64,000 bases of DNA from Rhodospirillales bacterium (lineage in GTDB: Bacteria > Pseudomonadota > Alphaproteobacteria > Rhodospirillales > Casp-alpha2): NCBI GenBank assembly GCA_017644185.1, contig JAEPMA010000005.1:1-64000 (forward strand). The letters run 5' to 3'. Shown piece by piece: positions 60,619 to 64,000 of the stretch; within the stretch, counting starts at the first letter, position 1; every line of letters starts with the position of its first letter. The notes below the pieces were generated by a model. It was not told the DNA's origin. It saw only the letters and a program-made list of their open reading frames with translations, and ran no database searches. The position numbers were made by a program, and so were the translations under genes.

Positions 60619-61431
60619 ATGCCGCGCGGCGATGATGATCGAAGCGATTTTAATGGGGTTTATCTTGTCGGAGCCGGTCCGGGAGATCCGGAACTGCTCA
60701 CGCGCAGGGCCTATAACTTGATCATGGATGCTGATGTTATTGTCTATGATCGGCTTGTAGCGCCGGAAATTCTCGAATTAATCCCCGAACAGACCGAAAA
60801 AATAGACGTCGGGAAACGCCCCGACAGTCATCCGGTGCCACAGAACGGAATTAATATTCTGCTGGCTTACCTAGCGCGCGACCACAGAAGTGTGGTTCGT
60901 CTGAAAGGGGGCGATCCATTTATCTTCGGCCGCGGCAGCGAAGAAGCGGCGTATCTGCGTGAACAGAATATACAGTGCTACATCGTCCCCGGTATCACCG
61001 CGGCGACGGGGTGCGCGGCTGCGGCCGGCGTGCCGTTAACCCATCGGGGGCTCGCGACTGGCGTCCGCTATGTCACCGGCCATTGCCGGGAGAACGTCGA
61101 CCTCGATCTAGATTGGCGTGGGATGGCGGATCCGGACACCACGCTGGTCATATACATGGGTGCGCAAAATATGATGCAGATTGCGGTGCGCCTGATCACG
61201 GAGGGCATGCCGGCGACGACTCCGGCGATCGCAATCAGTAACGGAACGACACCCCGCCAACAGGTGGTGACCGCATCGTTGGCGGATATCGCGACGGCGG
61301 CGTCCGATAAAGGACTGATGTCGCCGGTGATGTTCGTGATTGGCCGTGTTGTGTCGCTTGCCGGGACTCTTGGTGGAGTGTGTGAGGATGCGGTCATTGA
61401 AAACCCCCGCGCCGAACATGCGGTTCGTTGA
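60619..61431 (+). CDS. nirE: Uroporphyrinogen-III C-methyltransferase for heme d1
   Basis: 270 residues from the ATG with AGGAAGAG upstream. SUMT family motifs: YLVGAGPGDPELLTRRAYNL, RLKGGDPFIFGRGSEEAAYL, VPGITAATGCAAAAGVPLTH. It methylates uroporphyrinogen III twice with SAM to precorrin-2, the first step towards heme d1 of NirS. The location in the nir operon separates it from CobA/CysG enzymes for cobalamin or siroheme. The end overlaps the possible nirC start. Confidence 0.93.
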   Translation: MPRGDDDRSDFNGVYLVGAGPGDPELLTRRAYNLIMDADVIVYDRLVAPEILELIPEQTEKIDVGKRPDSHPVPQNGINILLAYLARDHRSVVRLKGGDPFIFGRGSEEAAYLREQNIQCYIVPGITAATGCAAAAGVPLTHRGLATGVRYVTGHCRENVDLDLDWRGMADPDTTLVIYMGAQNMMQIAVRLITEGMPATTPAIAISNGTTPRQQVVTASLADIATAASDKGLMSPVMFVIGRVVSLAGTLGGVCEDAVIENPRAEHAVR

Positions 61432-61753
61432 AGCCATGATCGCGGTTCTGATTTGCGCGGCCGCGTTGGCGCCAACAATCGCTCCGGCTGGAGAGGTGCT
61501 TTCCCAAAACCGCCGTTCGGATCTCAATCACTTACTGCGTCATGACTGCGGTTCGTGCCACGGGATGACCCTCAAGGGTGGACTCGGTCCCGCCTTACTG
61601 CCGGAACATCTGACGGCATGGGACGTCGACAGCCTTGCCGCGATGATCCTGCGCGGTAATCCACAAAAGGCGATGCCCGGTTGGTCTGAACTGTTGAGCG
61701 ACGCCGAAGCCAAATATCTAGCTCAAAGACTGCTGGAAGGAGATGCTCAGTGA
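61388..61753 (+). CDS. nirC: Periplasmic cytochrome c of the nir cluster
   Basis: 121 residues if started at 61388, which has GGAG and GAGG upstream; the ATGs at 61418 and 61436 are alternatives, the last giving a shorter classical signal peptide. Mono-heme motif CGSCH (RHDCGSCHGMTLKGG) and MPGWSELLSDAEAKYLAQ with a probable axial methionine. NirC is a small cytochrome c that can donate electrons to NirS or assist heme d1 handling. It lies between nirE and nirF with overlaps on both sides. Confidence 0.88.
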   Translation: MRSLKTPAPNMRFVEAMIAVLICAAALAPTIAPAGEVLSQNRRSDLNHLLRHDCGSCHGMTLKGGLGPALLPEHLTAWDVDSLAAMILRGNPQKAMPGWSELLSDAEAKYLAQRLLEGDAQ

Positions 61754-62949
61754 TTTTGAACAACGGGAGGTTCCTCTGTGTCCCGGTCTTGTTGCTTCTG
61801 ATTATCGTCGGCATGGCGGGCCATGCCGGGGCGGCGCAAACGCTCCGTGGGACGGGCGATCTCGGTCTGATCATCGAGCGTGCCAGCGGCAGTCTCGTCG
61901 TCGTCGAAACAACCAGCCATACGGCACTCGGCCGCGTCGAGGGGCTCGGCGATCTCAGCCATGCATCGGCGGTGTTCTCGCGGGACGGCCGGTTTGCCTA
62001 TATCTTCGGCCGGGACGGTGGGCTGACCAAAATCGACCTATTGCGTACCGAGATTGCGAAACGGATTATCCAGTCGGGCAACAGCATCGGCGGTGCCATC
62101 TCGCAGGACGGCAAGCTGATTGCGGTTTCAAACTATAAGCCCGGCGGTGTGCGCGTCTTCGACGCCGAAACCCTAGAGATGGTTGCCGATATCCCGGCGA
62201 CGATGGAAGACGGCACGCTTTCAAAGGTCGTCGGCTTGGTCGATGCGCCGGGGCAAAAGTTCATCTTCAGTCTGTGGGATGCCGGTGAGATTTGGGTGCT
62301 CGATTTTTCTGTCGGTCCCGAGCCCGGATTGACGAAGTTCAAGAATGTAGGCCGCAATCCATATGATGCACTGATCACGTCCGATGGGCGATATTATGTT
62401 GCCGGACTCTTTGGCGAAGACGGCCTTGCCAAACTGGACCTCTGGCATATGGATGCCGGCGTCACGCGTATCCTGGACGGTTACGGCCGCGGTGAGGAAA
62501 AGATGCCGGTGTACAAGATGCCGCATCTGGAAGGCTGGGCGCGCGCGGGCGATTATCTTTTCCTCCCCGCAGTCGGGCGCCACGAAGTGCTCGTCGTAGA
62601 CGCATCAACATGGCGGGAAGTAAAACGCATTCCCGTACACGGTCAGCCAGTGTTCGCCGTGGCGCGCCCGGACGGACGCCAGGTCTGGGTCAACTTCGCG
62701 CATCCGCGGAACGATACAGTGCAGGTCATCGATGTCCCCAGCATGTCGATCATCCGGACCTATACCCCCGGAAAGGCCGTGCTCCACATGGAATTCACGC
62801 CGCGCGGCGAACAGGTATGGATTTCCGTGCGCGATGAGGATCGCGTCGATGTGTACGACACCCGCACGATGCAAGTCATGCGGACACTTAGCACCCAAAA
62901 ACCAAGCGGGATATTTCTGACCGCACGCGCTGGAAGAACAGGGCTGTAA
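61750..62949 (+). CDS. nirF: Heme d1 biosynthesis protein NirF
   Basis: 399 residues, GTG start overlapping the nirC stop (GTGA). Signal peptide to about residue 28. The remainder is a d1-type beta-propeller resembling the d1 domain of NirS without the cytochrome c part: ASAVFSRDGRFAYIFGRDGG, KMPHLEGWARAGDYLFLPAV and NDTVQVIDVPSMSIIRTYTP. NirF acts in the periplasm at a late step of heme d1 formation. The length is close to Pseudomonas and Paracoccus NirF. Confidence 0.94.
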   Translation: MILNNGRFLCVPVLLLLIIVGMAGHAGAAQTLRGTGDLGLIIERASGSLVVVETTSHTALGRVEGLGDLSHASAVFSRDGRFAYIFGRDGGLTKIDLLRTEIAKRIIQSGNSIGGAISQDGKLIAVSNYKPGGVRVFDAETLEMVADIPATMEDGTLSKVVGLVDAPGQKFIFSLWDAGEIWVLDFSVGPEPGLTKFKNVGRNPYDALITSDGRYYVAGLFGEDGLAKLDLWHMDAGVTRILDGYGRGEEKMPVYKMPHLEGWARAGDYLFLPAVGRHEVLVVDASTWREVKRIPVHGQPVFAVARPDGRQVWVNFAHPRNDTVQVIDVPSMSIIRTYTPGKAVLHMEFTPRGEQVWISVRDEDRVDVYDTRTMQVMRTLSTQKPSGIFLTARAGRTGL

Positions 62950-62950
62950 C

Positions 62951-63397
62951 ATGGCACTGAGCGAAACAGAACGCCGGATTATCAACAAGTATCAGCGCGG
63001 TATCCCCTATGAGCCCAGGCCGTTCAAGGCCATCGCCGACGCCTTGGGTTTGACTGAGAATTTCGTGCTGAACACGCTCGCGGATCTTCGGGAGCGACGT
63101 ATCCTTTCCCGGGTCGGTCCGGTGATTTCGCCCAACACCGTGGGTGCCAGTACGCTTGCGGCGATGTCTGTCCCGGCCGGGAAGCTGGATGCGGTCGCTG
63201 CACAGGTCAGTGCGCGTCCGGAAGTGAATCACAACTACGAACGCGAGCATCAGCTCAATCTGTGGTTTGTGTTGGCGGCGGCAGACCGTGATGCAGTGTT
63301 GGCGGTCATCGACGACATCGAGAAGGAGGCCGGTCTCGATGTGGTCGAGTTGCCGCTCGAGGAAGCCTATCACATCGACCTGGGGTTCCGGGTATGA
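62951..63397 (+). CDS. Siroheme decarboxylase subunit (NirD/G/H/L family)
   Basis: 148 residues. An N-terminal AsnC/Lrp-type HTH (KAIADALGLTENFVLNTLAD) and a C-terminal RAM-like domain with VGPVISPNTVGASTLAAMSV and NHNYEREHQLNLWFVLAA, the latter typical of the siroheme decarboxylase family. These proteins remove the two acetate carboxyls of siroheme on the way to heme d1; they are not regulators. Which of NirD, G, H or L it corresponds to cannot be fixed by sight. It overlaps the next gene by four bases. Confidence 0.9.
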   Translation: MALSETERRIINKYQRGIPYEPRPFKAIADALGLTENFVLNTLADLRERRILSRVGPVISPNTVGASTLAAMSVPAGKLDAVAAQVSARPEVNHNYEREHQLNLWFVLAAADRDAVLAVIDDIEKEAGLDVVELPLEEAYHIDLGFRV

Positions 63398-64000
63398 AGC
63401 CGTTGGATGAAACGGACAGAAGTCTTGTCGCCGTGCTTGCGTCGGGTCTCCCTCTCTTACCGGAACCCTATGCCGAGATCGGCAGTCGCATCGGCATAAC
63501 TGAGGCTGACGTTATTGCCCGACTGCGCCGACTGGACGACATGGGTGTAATCAAACGCTTTGGGATCGTCGTTCAGCACAGGGAACTCGGCTTCAAAGCC
63601 AATGCAATGGCTGTCTGGGACGTGCCCGACGACGTTGTCAGCGAATTGGGCCGGGTGCTGGCAGCGTATGAATTTGTCACGCTCTGTTACAGGCGGCCAC
63701 GGCGCTTGCCGCATTGGCCCTACAATCTGTTCTGTATGGTGCATGGGAAGGACAGGAACCAGGTCCGCGCCCAGATTGCCGGGTTGAATGAGCAGACGGA
63801 TGCGGGTTCGTACCCTAATGCGGTGCTTTTCAGTCGGAAGCGATTCAAACAATGTGGCGCGAAGTACGGTGCCACGAAGGAAACGGCGGACATCATTCCG
63901 CTCGACCCGAACGACCGCCGCATCATCAATAATCTTCAAGGCAGTTTCCCGATCTGCAACAGGCCGTTTGCAAGCGCGGGCACCGAGCTCGGCCTGAGCG
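63394..64000 (+). CDS. Fused siroheme decarboxylase NirDL-like (partial)
   Basis: The first 202 residues are visible; the frame is open at the right edge. Residues 1-165 form one AsnC-like unit with EIGSRIGITEADVIARLRRL and the family hallmark CYRRPRRLPHWPYNLFCMVH. From about residue 175 a second HTH unit begins (LDPNDRRIINNLQGSFPICN), so this is a two-unit fusion as in NirDL proteins. Together with the preceding single-unit protein it would make the siroheme decarboxylase complex. The start ATG overlaps the preceding stop. A heme d1 SAM enzyme (NirJ) is expected beyond the window. Confidence 0.88.
   Translation, partial: MKPLDETDRSLVAVLASGLPLLPEPYAEIGSRIGITEADVIARLRRLDDMGVIKRFGIVVQHRELGFKANAMAVWDVPDDVVSELGRVLAAYEFVTLCYRRPRRLPHWPYNLFCMVHGKDRNQVRAQIAGLNEQTDAGSYPNAVLFSRKRFKQCGAKYGATKETADIIPLDPNDRRIINNLQGSFPICNRPFASAGTELGLS

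Overview
The window reads as chromosome of a denitrifying alphaproteobacterium, probably Rhodospirillales-like. Indicators are a GlnRS, an NDUFS4-type complex I accessory subunit, TAXI-TRAP transport, NnrU/NnrS proteins and a complete-looking cytochrome cd1 (NirS) nitrite reductase locus. No taxonomic marker such as rRNA is present, so this placement is inference.

Layout. 0-2.3 kb (minus): end of a group-2 type Mrp/Mnh Na+/H+ antiporter operon (E-F-G-DUF4040-B-C, running off the left edge). 2.3-9.9 kb: housekeeping genes (DUF192 protein, PAS histidine kinase, glnS, tRNA-Pro, quinone-oxidoreductase-like protein, NDUFS4-like protein, DUF4197 protein), plus a 27-residue membrane peptide gene with its own terminator and a perfect CRP-like palindrome upstream. 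9.95-12.3 kb: a tRNA-Arg(TCT) gene cut off after the anticodon arm, a tyrosine recombinase and an IS3-type transposase remnant. 12.3-21 kb: a catabolic cluster of enoyl-CoA hydratase, FCD/GntR regulator, TAXI-TRAP transporter, class V aminotransferase, LeuC/LeuD-like hydratase and RraA-type aldolase. 21.6-28.8 kb: a type I secretion operon (TolC, FecR/RTX cargo, PrtD-type ABC, HlyD). 28.9-30.5 kb: a truncated IS3 element, then a minus-strand unit with a candidate anti-Shine-Dalgarno small RNA and two small proteins, divergent from an OxyR-like LysR gene without the redox cysteines.

31.7-40.7 kb: folE with a Rieske/FAD reductase, a secreted DsrE-like protein, an ECF sigma - Tat ferritin-like - cytochrome c operon, a PAS protein, NnrU, two tandem Rnk/GreA-C-like proteins and a YczE-like membrane protein. 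40.9-45.6 kb: LysR divergent from an operon of nitronate monooxygenase, a 5-formyl-THF cyclo-ligase fusion and NnrS, closed by a strong terminator.

45.6-64 kb is the denitrification core: two Crp/Fnr regulators, a class I cytochrome c, and a CuA-containing heme-copper reductase operon (small subunit, subunit II, subunit I, heme O synthase-like protein, Sco1/SenC, a cytochrome b - ferredoxin - FlpD/MvhD fusion, an unknown exported protein, bacteriohemerythrin). Then come nirI-apbE-nnrS (minus) and, divergently, nirS-nirE-nirC-nirF-nir(D/G/H/L). Subunit I lacks the helix-VI tyrosine of oxygen reductases, and no norCB is seen. The operon is therefore best explained as a non-classical, CuA-type NO reductase (eNOR/sNOR group) receiving the NO made by NirS. 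The same palindrome, CTTAAC-N4-GTTAAG, lies in both divergent promoter regions (cytochrome c / reductase and nirI / nirS), which suggests one regulator joins nitrite reduction to NO removal.
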